A stretch of DNA of 64,000 nucleotides, from assembly GCF_014200505.1 (NCBI RefSeq), contig NZ_JACHBX010000004.1:1-64000 (forward strand), read 5' to 3'. The position numbers and the translations under genes are program-made. Positions 55,381-63,167 of this stretch are shown in pieces. The DNA comes from Massilia aurea. GTDB lineage: Bacteria > Pseudomonadota > Gammaproteobacteria > Burkholderiales > Burkholderiaceae_D. The notes under the pieces were generated by a model that searched no databases, had not been told where the DNA came from, and worked only from the letters and a program-made list of their open reading frames with translations. The first letter of the stretch is position 1; each line of letters begins with the position of its first letter.

Positions 55381-56256
55381 ATGCGTACCTCCATCGCCCT
55401 TGCCGCCGCTCTTGCTGCTCTTTCTGCCCTTGCCGGCTGCGCCATCATCGTCGCGCCGCAGGATGGCAGCGACATGCGCGTTCATACATCGTGGAGCAGC
55501 GGGACGACGGAGGGCAACGGGGTTGCGGCGCGCGATGCCCGCGCCATCGCGGCGCTGCCGGCACTGGACGTGAGCGGCGCGCTGCCGGTCGATGTGCGCG
55601 TGGGGCCGGTTGCGTCGCTGGTGGTGGAAGCCGACAGCAACCTGCTGCCGCTGATTCGCACCGAGACGCAGGGCGACACGCTGCGCATCTGGTCCGAGCA
55701 GAACCTGCGCAGCAAGACGCCGCTACGCATCATCTACACGACGCCGCGCCTGACCGAGGTGCGCGCGTCGGGTGCGACCCGCGTCGACGTGAGTGGCTTG
55801 AATGGCGCCCCGCTCGATGTGCGCAAGAGCGGTTCGGCGAGCGTGACGCTGGCCGGCACCGCCGGCAACCTGCATGCACGCGCGAGCGGCTCCGGTCTGC
55901 TGGATGCGGCCCGGCTCACCAGCAACAGCATCGATGTCACGCTGTCCGGGTCGAGCCGGATGCGCGTCGGGCCCGTGAACGGCGAGGTCGCGCGCATGGA
56001 GCTGAGTGGATCGAGTTCGCTCGAGGCCAGCGGCGCGGTGCGCTCGCTCAACGCCCGTGTGAGCGGCTCGGCCAGCGCCGATCTGGCGGGCCTGACGACG
56101 CAGGATGCCGACCTGGGCGCGAGCGGCGGCAGCAGCATCCGGGCCACGGTCAGGCAGTCGCTGTTTGCCCGTACCTCGGGCTCGGGCGGCATCCGCGTGT
56201 ATGGCCAGCCGGCCCAGCGCAGCATGACGGGCGAGCGCATCCACCTGCTCGATTGA
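55381..56256 (+). CDS. GIN-domain (DUF2807) lipoprotein
   Basis: 291 residues from the ATG at 55381. A lipoprotein signal ends at ALSALAGC (Cys20). The rest is beta-helical: repeated short strands with G-S-G-S, S-G-S-S and A-S-G-S turns (e.g. VRKSGSASVTLAG, ARASGSGLLDAA, TLSGSSRMRVG, ELSGSSSLEAS, RVSGSASADLAG), typical of DUF2807 domains. These resemble bactofilin-like or adhesin-type stacks. It should be anchored in the envelope. Function is unknown. Confidence 0.85.
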   Translation: MRTSIALAAALAALSALAGCAIIVAPQDGSDMRVHTSWSSGTTEGNGVAARDARAIAALPALDVSGALPVDVRVGPVASLVVEADSNLLPLIRTETQGDTLRIWSEQNLRSKTPLRIIYTTPRLTEVRASGATRVDVSGLNGAPLDVRKSGSASVTLAGTAGNLHARASGSGLLDAARLTSNSIDVTLSGSSRMRVGPVNGEVARMELSGSSSLEASGAVRSLNARVSGSASADLAGLTTQDADLGASGGSSIRATVRQSLFARTSGSGGIRVYGQPAQRSMTGERIHLLD

Positions 56257-56283
56257 GGTCTTGTCGCGCATGCAAACAAAATG

Positions 56284-56312
56284 TCTTCAGCGACAGCAGA
56301 GTCCCCTATAAT
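56284..56312 (+). promoter_or_regulatory. Likely promoter of the amino-acid permease gene
   Basis: A perfect TATAAT at 56307-56312 with a weak TCTTCA 17 bp upstream. It lies 85 bp before the GTG start of the permease gene. The long leader has no riboswitch that could be recognised. Confidence 0.5.
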
Positions 56313-56396
56313 CGCAGCTTCGTTTTGAGACTGCGTTTGGGGACTGCTTACCGGCGGCGTCGAACGCGATTGCAACCGCGTACTGAAGGACTCGCC

Positions 56397-57881
56397 GTGA
56401 ATCAGACTCTGGGCCAAAAGCTGCTACGTACCAAACCGGCGGGACGCCATCACGACGAGGGCACATCCGTTGGCGTTGCCGGCGCCTTGCCCGGCCTGCA
56501 TCGCTCGCTCGGGCTGTTCCCGCTGACGATGATCGGCGTGGGCGCCACGATCGGTACCGGCATCTTTTTCACGATGGTCGAAGCGGTGCCGAAAGCCGGT
56601 CCTGCCGTCGTCCTCTCGTTTCTGCTCGCGGCGATCACCGCCGGCCTGACCGCGCTGTGCTACGCCGAACTGGCCGGGCGCGTGCCGGCATCGGGCTCTT
56701 CGTACTCGTTCGCGTATGCGACGCTGGGTGAGTTCGCGGCATTCATCGTCGCCGCCTGCCTGCTGCTCGAATACGGGCTGGCGGCCAGTGCGACGTCGAT
56801 CGGCTGGTCCGATTACCTGAACAACTTCCTGCTCAACGCGTTTCACTGGCAGATACCGATCGAGTTGCGCTCGCCGATGTTCGTGTCGGACCACCATAAC
56901 GTCTCGTTCAATCCGGGCCACATCAACCTGCCGCCGATCCTGCTCGTGATCATGTGCGGCATCATGCTGGTGCGCGGCACGAAGGAATCGGCCACGACCA
57001 ATGCCATCATGGTGATGATCAAGCTGGCGATCCTGGTGTTCTTTTCCGCGATTGCGTTCACCGGCTTCGACGCCAACAACTTCCAGCCATTCTTCAATAT
57101 GGACGAGAGCAAGGGTTACGCGGGCATGGCCGGCGTGACCGCCGCTGCCGGCACCGTGTTCTTCTCGTTCATTGGCCTGGACACCATCGCCACCGCCGGC
57201 GAAGAGGTCAAGGACCCGCGCCGCAACGTGCCGATCGGGATCCTGTCGGCGCTGGTGATCGTCACCGTGTTCTACATGCTGGTGGCGATTGCCGCGATGG
57301 GCGCCCAGCCGGCGCACCTGTTCGAAGGCCAGGAAGCCGGCCTGTCCGTGATCCTGCAGAACGTGACGGGCCAGGCCTGGCCGGCGCTGATCCTGTCGGC
57401 TGGCGCCGTGGTGTCGGTGTTCTCGGTGACGCTGGTGACGATCTACGGCCAGACCCGCATCCTGTACGCGATCAGCCGTGATGGCCTGATCCCGAAGGTG
57501 TTCCAGAAAGTCAGCCCGCGTACGCAGGCGCCGGTGGCCAATACGATCATCGTGTGCACCGTCGTGGGCCTGGTGGCCGGCACGGTTGACTCGACCTTCC
57601 TGTGGGATATGGTCAGCATGGGCACGCTGACGGCGTTCATGGTGGTGTCGATCGCGGTGCCGGTGATCCGTCACAAGCAGGGTCCTGACGCGCCACCGGG
57701 CTTCCGCGTGCCGTTCGGTCCGTATGTGGTGCCGGGCCTGTCGGTGCTGGCCTGCCTGTACATCATGAAGGACTTGTCGAGCACGACGTTCCGCGTGTTC
57801 TTCATCTGGATGGGCGTGGCGGTCGTGACCTACTTCGTCTACAGCATGCGCAACAGCCGCCTGAACAAACCGCAGGCGTAA
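56397..57881 (+). CDS. APC-superfamily amino acid permease
   Basis: 494 residues from a GTG at 56397, with GAAGGA seven bases upstream. About 12 to 14 membrane segments. The family marker GVGATIGTGIFFTMVEAVPKAGPAVVLSFLLAAITAGLTALCYAELAGRVPASGSSYSFAYATLGE is strong, as is FFSFIGLDTIATAGEEVKDPRRNVPIGI. Resembles the cationic amino acid transporter (CAT/YfnA) group, which would fit supply of arginine to the ast pathway, but substrate is not shown. The CAT-like acetyltransferase gene follows after 16 bp, perhaps in one transcript. Confidence 0.9.
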   Translation: MNQTLGQKLLRTKPAGRHHDEGTSVGVAGALPGLHRSLGLFPLTMIGVGATIGTGIFFTMVEAVPKAGPAVVLSFLLAAITAGLTALCYAELAGRVPASGSSYSFAYATLGEFAAFIVAACLLLEYGLAASATSIGWSDYLNNFLLNAFHWQIPIELRSPMFVSDHHNVSFNPGHINLPPILLVIMCGIMLVRGTKESATTNAIMVMIKLAILVFFSAIAFTGFDANNFQPFFNMDESKGYAGMAGVTAAAGTVFFSFIGLDTIATAGEEVKDPRRNVPIGILSALVIVTVFYMLVAIAAMGAQPAHLFEGQEAGLSVILQNVTGQAWPALILSAGAVVSVFSVTLVTIYGQTRILYAISRDGLIPKVFQKVSPRTQAPVANTIIVCTVVGLVAGTVDSTFLWDMVSMGTLTAFMVVSIAVPVIRHKQGPDAPPGFRVPFGPYVVPGLSVLACLYIMKDLSSTTFRVFFIWMGVAVVTYFVYSMRNSRLNKPQA

Positions 57882-57897
57882 GCGGCTGGCGATCACG

Positions 57898-58548
57898 ATG
57901 GACAAGTTCGAACAACGGCGCGACCGCTTCGCGCTGTTCGACAGCATGGACAGCCCGGCGCTGAACCTGTGCTTCACGCTGACGCTGCCGGACTTTCGTC
58001 CCTGGTGCCGCGCGCAGGGCCTGGCGCCATTCCACGTGCTGCTGTGCGCCACGCTGCGCGCGGTGCTGAAGATCGAGAACTTCTGCTACCGCATCGTGGA
58101 CGGCGAAGTCATTCGCATCGAACGCCTGAATCCGTCATTCACCGTCACGAACGCCAACGACGATTTGAATTTCGCGATGTTCGCGTGGTCCGACGACCTG
58201 CACACGTTCGTCGCCCGCAGCCGCGCCGCCGGCGCCGAAGCCGCTGGCATGACCGCGTTGAACACGCAGTACGCCGCCCTGTCACCGCGCGCAGCGAAAG
58301 AGCAAGTCTTCGTCACCTGCATCCCCTGGCTCGACTTCACCTCAATCCAGCACCCGACCGCCACGCTGGCGCAGCCCGACATCCCGTCCCTGGCCTGGGG
58401 GCGCTTTCGCGACGCGCCGAACGGAGCACTGACGCTGCCATTCTCCGTCCAGGCCCACCACGGCTTCGTCGACGGCCTCCACATCCACCGCCTGGCCACC
58501 CAAATCACCGCCGAACTCACCACCATCCTTCAATTAGGGTCAGAGTAG
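57898..58548 (+). CDS. Chloramphenicol acetyltransferase-like protein with repeat-derived C terminus
   Basis: 216 residues, CatA-like fold. The N terminus RDRFALFDSMDSPALNLCFTLTLPDF and the catalytic HHGFVDG (residues 187-193) followed by LHIHRL match the trimeric CAT family, whose members acetylate chloramphenicol or other small alcohols. Whether it confers resistance is unknown. The last four residues (LGSE) and the TAG stop come from the palindromic repeat at 58532. The stop is created by an A at 58547 where the second copy of the repeat has C; with C the frame would stay open well past the repeat. Confidence 0.82.
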   Translation: MDKFEQRRDRFALFDSMDSPALNLCFTLTLPDFRPWCRAQGLAPFHVLLCATLRAVLKIENFCYRIVDGEVIRIERLNPSFTVTNANDDLNFAMFAWSDDLHTFVARSRAAGAEAAGMTALNTQYAALSPRAAKEQVFVTCIPWLDFTSIQHPTATLAQPDIPSLAWGRFRDAPNGALTLPFSVQAHHGFVDGLHIHRLATQITAELTTILQLGSE

Positions 58549-58647
58549 AATTATTGGCCAATTGCCCCCGAGATAACTAGGGTCAGAGTCGCATTAACGG
58601 CTCATCCGCAAAAGTTGTCAAACAATTCGACTCTGACCCTAATTGTT
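58532..58647. repeat. 116-bp palindromic repeat element, copy A
   Basis: It starts AATTAGGGTCAGAGTAGAAT and ends with the inverted motif ATTCGACTCTGACCCTAATT plus GTT. A third internal AGGGTCAGAGTCG motif lies near the middle. It matches copy B (58755-58870) at all but two of 116 positions. The left end lies inside the CAT-like gene. Confidence 0.92.
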
Positions 58648-58754
58648 TTTGCGGTGTTTTTCTGCTTAAGTTTGCTAGAAATTACGGCACATTCAAATAC
58701 TCGCGGCATTAATTTCCTGCAGCTATCCAAACCGGCCAAATTTGACTAAAAATT

Positions 58755-58870
58755 AATTAGGGTCAGAGTCGAATTATTGGCCAATTGCCCCAGAGATAAC
58801 TAGGGTCAGAGTCGCATTAACGGCTCATCCGCAAAAGTTGTCAAACAATTCGACTCTGACCCTAATTGTT
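58755..58870. repeat. 116-bp palindromic repeat element, copy B
   Basis: Terminal 21-bp inverted repeats beginning AATTAGGGTCAGAGTCGAAT are perfect in this copy. Same three-motif layout as copy A. GGGTCAGAGTCGAATT-type palindromes are widespread in proteobacteria and are often linked with REP-associated tyrosine transposases; no such gene is in this window. Confidence 0.92.
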
Positions 58871-58890
58871 GGGAATTTGTTTGGGGTATT

Positions 58891-58924
58891 AAAAAGGCCG
58901 CGCTCCTTGCGGTAGCGCGGCCTT
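58891..58924 (-). terminator. Terminator of the S46 peptidase gene
   Basis: On the minus strand AAGGCCGCGCT and AGCGCGGCCTT pair, allowing for the loop bases, followed by TTT. It lies 24 bp after the stop codon. Confidence 0.87.
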
Positions 58925-58947
58925 CGGCAAAATTAACGACGCGGGAT

Positions 58948-61107
58948 TTACAGCGCGTTCATTTCTTTCAGCAGGTTATCGGCCTTGTCGACATACTGCA
59001 TATTCCACAGCATGTAGCGGGTATCGACCTGGATAGAGCGGGTCATGGCTTTGTTGAAGTCCCAATCCGAAATGATTGAGTCGAGCGTGCCGTCGAATGC
59101 CAGGCCGATCAGCTCGCCCTTGGCGTTCAGTGCAGCCGAACCCGAGTTGCCGCCCGTGATGTCCAGCGTCGCCAGGAAGTTCACTGGCAGCGTTTTCAGT
59201 TTCGGGTCGACGTACTTGCCGAAGTTCTTCGCCTGGATGGCGGCCAGCTGGTTGTCCGGTGCGTCGAACTCGCCTTCGCCCGTGTGCTTGGCGGTGACGC
59301 CGGCCACGGTGGTGAACGCGGTCCAGCCGGTGGTGCCGTCGGCGCCTTGCGGGCGGCCGGCGATCTTGCCGAAGGTGACGCGCAGCGTGCTGTTGGCGTC
59401 CGGGTAGACGGCCTGGCCGCGGCTGTTCATGTAGGCGATCTTGGCCTTCATGTAGTTGCCGTAGGCTTGCTGGATCTTGCCGGCGGACTCTTCCTGCTTT
59501 TCTTCGTCCTTCATGTCGGCGTCGTACATCGCGACCGCTGCCTTGATGAAGCTGTCGTTCGATGCCTTGAACTCGGCTGGCGTTTTTTTCAGCCACGCGG
59601 TGCGCGCTGCCTTGTCGGCCAGTTTCGAGCCTGCATAGATGCGGTCGAGTGCGGCCTTCAGTTCGGCCTCGCTCATGCCGGCGCGGATGCCCAGTGCGGC
59701 GTCGAACGCGGCGTCGTGCTCGGCGGCCGGTTGCGCGTTGTACTTGGTCAGGAAGTTCAGCACCAGCGCCTTGTCGACTTTTTCGTCGTAGGTGCGGTCC
59801 TGGCCTTCGACGACCGACGTCAGGCGTGGCAGGTCGCGTTCCTGGTAGCCGGTCTTGCGCTCGGCGTCCGGCTTGGTGCGCTCGTTGGCCAGGCGGTACA
59901 GCGTGCGTGCCGACGACAGGAACTTCGGTTGCGCGTAGGTCTGGAAGAAGCTTTTCTTAGTGCCTGCATCGCGTTCGGCGATCAGGGTTTCAGCGGTGTC
60001 GATGTCGGCTGCGTACTGCGCCTTGCGCGCGGCATCGCCATTGACCCAGGCCTTGAGCGCATTGTGCTCGGCCGTTTTACGCTGCAGGAAGTCGCTGCCC
60101 TGGTACGACACCAGCATGCCCTTGCGATTCTTGTAGTAGTTGTTCACGCCAGCGATCTGGCCCGCGTATTTCAGCCGCGCAGCCGGATCGGTCTTGGTTT
60201 CGCGGTCGATGATGGCCAGCGTCTCGCTCGAGGCCTGGATGAAGGCCGGGTAGTTCCAGTCGAACGTGAACGCCACCTCGGACGGCAGGCGGTGACGGTT
60301 GGTGCGGCCCGGGTAGCCCAGCACCATCACGAAGTCGCCTTCTTTCGGGTTGTCCTTGGCGATCTTGATGATGTGCTTCGGCTGGTAAGGCACGTTGTCC
60401 TTCGAGAACTCGGCCGACTTGCCATCCTTGCTGACATACGCGCGGTAGAAACCGTAGTCGCCCGTGTGGCGTGGCCACATCCAGTTGTCGGTGTCGCCGC
60501 CGAATTTGCCGACGCCCGAGGCCGGCGCATGCACCAGGCGCACGTCGCGGATCTCGAGCTGTTTCAGGCGATAGAATTCCAGGCCGCCGTAGAAGCTGGC
60601 CACGGTGCAGCGGTAGCCGGCATCTTTTTCGCAGGCCGCCACCAGGGTTTTCTGGTTCTTTTCGATGGCGTCGATGCGGGCCTTGCCGGTCAGCTTGGCG
60701 ACTTCAGGGGTGATGACCTGGGCGCTGACATTGGCCACTTCGTCGGTGACATACACGCGGCTGCCGGGCGATGCTGGCAGCTCGTCGGCCATGGTCTTGG
60801 CCAGGAAGCCGTTGGCCAGCAGGTCGCGCTCGGGCGTCGAGTTGACGGCGATGCTGTTGTAGACGCAGTGGTGGTTGGTCACGACCAGACCTTGCGGCGA
60901 GACGAACGACGCCGAGCAGCCGCCCAGGCTCACGATCGCGCCCATCGGGAATTCAGTCAGCTTGGTCAGATTTGCCGGATCCAGCTTGAGGCCGGCGGCT
61001 TTCAGTTGCTTGGCTACTTGTGGCAGCTGTTGCGGCATCCACATGCCTTCGTCCGCTTGGGCGGCGAAGCTGGTCAGGATGGCGAGCGAGAGAAGGGTCT
61101 TTTTCAT
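58948..61107 (-). CDS. S46-family dipeptidyl-peptidase (DPP7/DPP11-type)
   Basis: 719 residues with a signal peptide ending near AAQA-DE (residue 18). Serine peptidase of family S46: catalytic His80 in VVTNHHCVYNSI, Asp in TDNWMWPRHTGDYGFYRAY and Ser655 in GGNSGSAALNAKGELIGLAFDG. These periplasmic enzymes remove dipeptides from the N terminus of peptides; DPP7 prefers hydrophobic and DPP11 acidic P1 residues. Which type applies here cannot be decided. It fits a scavenging role with the APC permease and ast genes. Confidence 0.92.
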   Translation of the reverse strand: MKKTLLSLAILTSFAAQADEGMWMPQQLPQVAKQLKAAGLKLDPANLTKLTEFPMGAIVSLGGCSASFVSPQGLVVTNHHCVYNSIAVNSTPERDLLANGFLAKTMADELPASPGSRVYVTDEVANVSAQVITPEVAKLTGKARIDAIEKNQKTLVAACEKDAGYRCTVASFYGGLEFYRLKQLEIRDVRLVHAPASGVGKFGGDTDNWMWPRHTGDYGFYRAYVSKDGKSAEFSKDNVPYQPKHIIKIAKDNPKEGDFVMVLGYPGRTNRHRLPSEVAFTFDWNYPAFIQASSETLAIIDRETKTDPAARLKYAGQIAGVNNYYKNRKGMLVSYQGSDFLQRKTAEHNALKAWVNGDAARKAQYAADIDTAETLIAERDAGTKKSFFQTYAQPKFLSSARTLYRLANERTKPDAERKTGYQERDLPRLTSVVEGQDRTYDEKVDKALVLNFLTKYNAQPAAEHDAAFDAALGIRAGMSEAELKAALDRIYAGSKLADKAARTAWLKKTPAEFKASNDSFIKAAVAMYDADMKDEEKQEESAGKIQQAYGNYMKAKIAYMNSRGQAVYPDANSTLRVTFGKIAGRPQGADGTTGWTAFTTVAGVTAKHTGEGEFDAPDNQLAAIQAKNFGKYVDPKLKTLPVNFLATLDITGGNSGSAALNAKGELIGLAFDGTLDSIISDWDFNKAMTRSIQVDTRYMLWNMQYVDKADNLLKEMNAL

Positions 61108-61212
61108 GCGCTTTGGTCTGGTTGGGAAGGGAAATGACGGACTCCGGGGAGTGTTCGTGAGTATGGTTAATCCGCTATCGGATCGTCAACCTGTATTTCA
61201 GCCACCCCAATG

Positions 61213-61242
61213 AAAAAGCCCGCGCCTGTCCCGGCGCGGGCT
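61213..61242 (-). terminator. Terminator of the phospholipase D-type synthase gene
   Basis: On the minus strand a 10-bp AGCCCGCGCC/GGCGCGGGCT hairpin is followed by TTTT, 28 bp after the stop. Confidence 0.87.
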
Positions 61243-61269
61243 CCTTTGCAACGGCGCCAGCGACGGCGC

Positions 61270-62547
61270 TTACAACTGCGCCTCGAACAGCGACGCGAAC
61301 CAGGTGCTCACGTGTTCCCACCATGGCCGCTTGGCCAGTGCATGCGGCGTTACCGGCTTGGCCAGCTTCCAGTCGGCGTCAAAGACGTCCGTCATCTGCG
61401 TCGCAAACCCGGCATCGAGCACGTTCAGATTCGCCTCGTCATTGATACTGAACGAGCGGTTGTCGAAGTTGGTCGACCCCACCGACACGAGCAGCTTGTC
61501 GACGATCAGCGTTTTGACGTGGTACATCGTCGGCTGGTACTCCGAGACCTGCACGCCGGCCGCCAGCAACTCGGGCCAGCGGTCGCGCGAGGCGGCGCGC
61601 ACCAGATCCGAATCGATGATGTGGCCCGGCGTGATCAGGCGTACTTTCACACCGCGTTTGGCGGCGGCGATCAATGTGCGCACTGTCAGTTCATCCGGCA
61701 CGAAATACGAGGCCGACAGATCGATCGTCTCGCGCGCCGACGTGATCGCCATCAGGTACATCAGGTGCATGCTCTCGCTGCCGCCCGTGGGCGAGCTGGA
61801 GAACATCTGCGCCGGCATTGTGCCTTTCGCCTGGAGCGGCGGGAAGTACGCCGGGCCATCGAGCACGACACCCGTGGCCTTGGTCCAGTTGTCGTTGAAC
61901 ACGGCCTGCATCTGCCCGACGACCGGGCCTTCGACGCGGAAGTGGCTGTCGCGCCAGTGATCTTCATCCTGCGCGTTGCCGCGCCATTGGTCGGCAATGC
62001 CCACGCCGCCCGTGAAGCCAACCGTGCCGTCCACGATCAGCAGCTTGCGGTGGGTGCGGTTGTTCATGCGCGCCAGCTTCCACCAGACCGGCTTGTGATA
62101 GCGCTGCACCTGCACGCCGGCCGCTTTCATCTTGTCGACCTGGGCATTGTCCATCTTCATGCTGCCCATGAAGTCGAGCATCACGTGCACCTTCACGCCG
62201 GCGCGTGCGCGCTCGGCCAGGGCTTCGGAAAACTCGGTGCCGATCGATTCCGACCAGTAGATATAGGTTTCCAGCGTGATCGTTTTTTTCGCCCCGCGAA
62301 TGGCCTCGAGCATCGCCGGGAAGATCTGGTCGCCATTGAGCAGCGCCTCGACCTGGTTGCCTTCGATGATCGGTGGCCCCAGCAAGACGCCGAGCGAGCG
62401 GCGGAACTGTGGATCGGCCGTATCGTATTGCCGTGTCAGCTGGCGTTCGATCTGTTTTTCGCCCGGCATGAAATTCAATGCGAGCACCCCCAGAACGAGG
62501 GTGGCGGCCACTGTCAGCAACAGTGTCCAGAACTTTTTTGAGCTCAT
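61270..62547 (-). CDS. Cardiolipin synthase-like phospholipase D family protein
   Basis: 425 residues with one N-terminal membrane anchor (FWTLLLTVAATLVLGVLALNF). Two HKD motifs are present: THRKLLIVDGTVGFTGGVGIAD and MYHVKTLIVDKLLVSVGSTNFDNRS. The context ALNGD... TLETYIYWSESIG and SPTGGSESMH... ASYFVPDELTVRTLIAAAKRGVKVRLITPG is that of bacterial ClsB/ClsC-like enzymes. It would join phosphatidyl groups to make cardiolipin at the inner membrane. The exact class is uncertain. Upstream lies the GlsB-like stress gene. Confidence 0.88.
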   Translation of the reverse strand: MSSKKFWTLLLTVAATLVLGVLALNFMPGEKQIERQLTRQYDTADPQFRRSLGVLLGPPIIEGNQVEALLNGDQIFPAMLEAIRGAKKTITLETYIYWSESIGTEFSEALAERARAGVKVHVMLDFMGSMKMDNAQVDKMKAAGVQVQRYHKPVWWKLARMNNRTHRKLLIVDGTVGFTGGVGIADQWRGNAQDEDHWRDSHFRVEGPVVGQMQAVFNDNWTKATGVVLDGPAYFPPLQAKGTMPAQMFSSSPTGGSESMHLMYLMAITSARETIDLSASYFVPDELTVRTLIAAAKRGVKVRLITPGHIIDSDLVRAASRDRWPELLAAGVQVSEYQPTMYHVKTLIVDKLLVSVGSTNFDNRSFSINDEANLNVLDAGFATQMTDVFDADWKLAKPVTPHALAKRPWWEHVSTWFASLFEAQL

Positions 62548-62563
62548 CAGTAAAATCGCAGAG

Positions 62564-62597
62564 GAAAAAAAACCAACGCACAGGGCGTTGGTTTTTT
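62564..62597 (-). terminator. Bidirectional terminator between GlsB-like and synthase genes
   Basis: AACCAACGC/GCGTTGGTT hairpin with a five-base loop, flanked by A-tract on the left and T-tract on the right on the plus strand, so it works on both strands. It ends the GlsB-like gene transcript on the minus strand. Confidence 0.85.
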
Positions 62598-62617
62598 ATG
62601 GGTGGCGAACCACCATA

Positions 62618-62887
62618 TTAGCGAACGCGACCGCGACGCAGCAGATTCACGATGGCCAGCAGGATGACTGCACCCAGGAACGAGACCAGGAGCGAAGCAA
62701 CACTGAAGTCGTCGGAATTGATGGTGCCGGTACCGAACAGTGGCGAGAGCAACCAGCCGCCCAGGAAGGCGCCGATGATACCGACCACAACGTTCAGGAT
62801 GATGCCTTGCTCGGCATCGGTTTTCATGACCATGCTGGCCAGCCAACCCAGAATACCGCCAACGACGATCCAGATAATGAATAACAT
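62618..62887 (-). CDS. GlsB/YeaQ/YmgE-family stress membrane protein
   Basis: 89 residues with three membrane segments and the glycine-rich family pattern IIWIVVGGILGWLASMVMKTDAEQGIILNVVVGIIGAFLGGWLL. AAGGAGGAAGCACC before the ATG is a strong ribosome site. These small transglycosylase-associated-like proteins are induced by stress and stationary phase in many bacteria. Function is unknown. The glycine-zipper stress protein gene is divergent, 280 bp away, which suggests a shared stress control region. Confidence 0.87.
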   Translation of the reverse strand: MLFIIWIVVGGILGWLASMVMKTDAEQGIILNVVVGIIGAFLGGWLLSPLFGTGTINSDDFSVASLLVSFLGAVILLAIVNLLRRGRVR

Positions 62888-63167
62888 GGTGCTTCCTCCT
62901 TAAGTAAAAAGACAGATCCCCAGGGCCAACGAATGCCGTGACCATGTGAAAAAGTCTAAAGACGCTACAAACGCGGGTCGGTGCGGCAGCGTACCTTCGA
63001 TGACGAATTTGCATCGTCGTGAAAATTCTTTGCAGCAAGATGCCGTCAGTCATCCGAACGTGCGTCATCGAACAGAGTCATGCGAAGACGGGGCCTATGG
63101 TGAAGGTCCTTGGCAGCAACAGCTCATCCGTAGCCGGCTGCCGAAACCAACCAGCAAAGGATTCATC

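Larger units (their letters stand above)
58549..58947. other. Repeat-rich intergenic region
   Basis: A 399-bp stretch between the CAT-like gene and the S46 peptidase gene, with AT-rich sequence unlike its neighbours. It holds most of repeat copy A, a 107-bp AT-rich spacer without ORFs, copy B, and the terminator of the S46 gene. Confidence 0.85.

Noticed and set aside
56313-56396. Possible riboswitch in the leader of the amino-acid permease gene
   Set aside because: No lysine, glycine or T-box type consensus and no clear terminator/anti-terminator pair could be seen.
57898-58548. Calling the CAT-like protein a chloramphenicol resistance gene
   Set aside because: The fold and HHxxxDG motif fit, but many chromosomal relatives do not confer resistance, and no mobile context typical of resistance genes is present.
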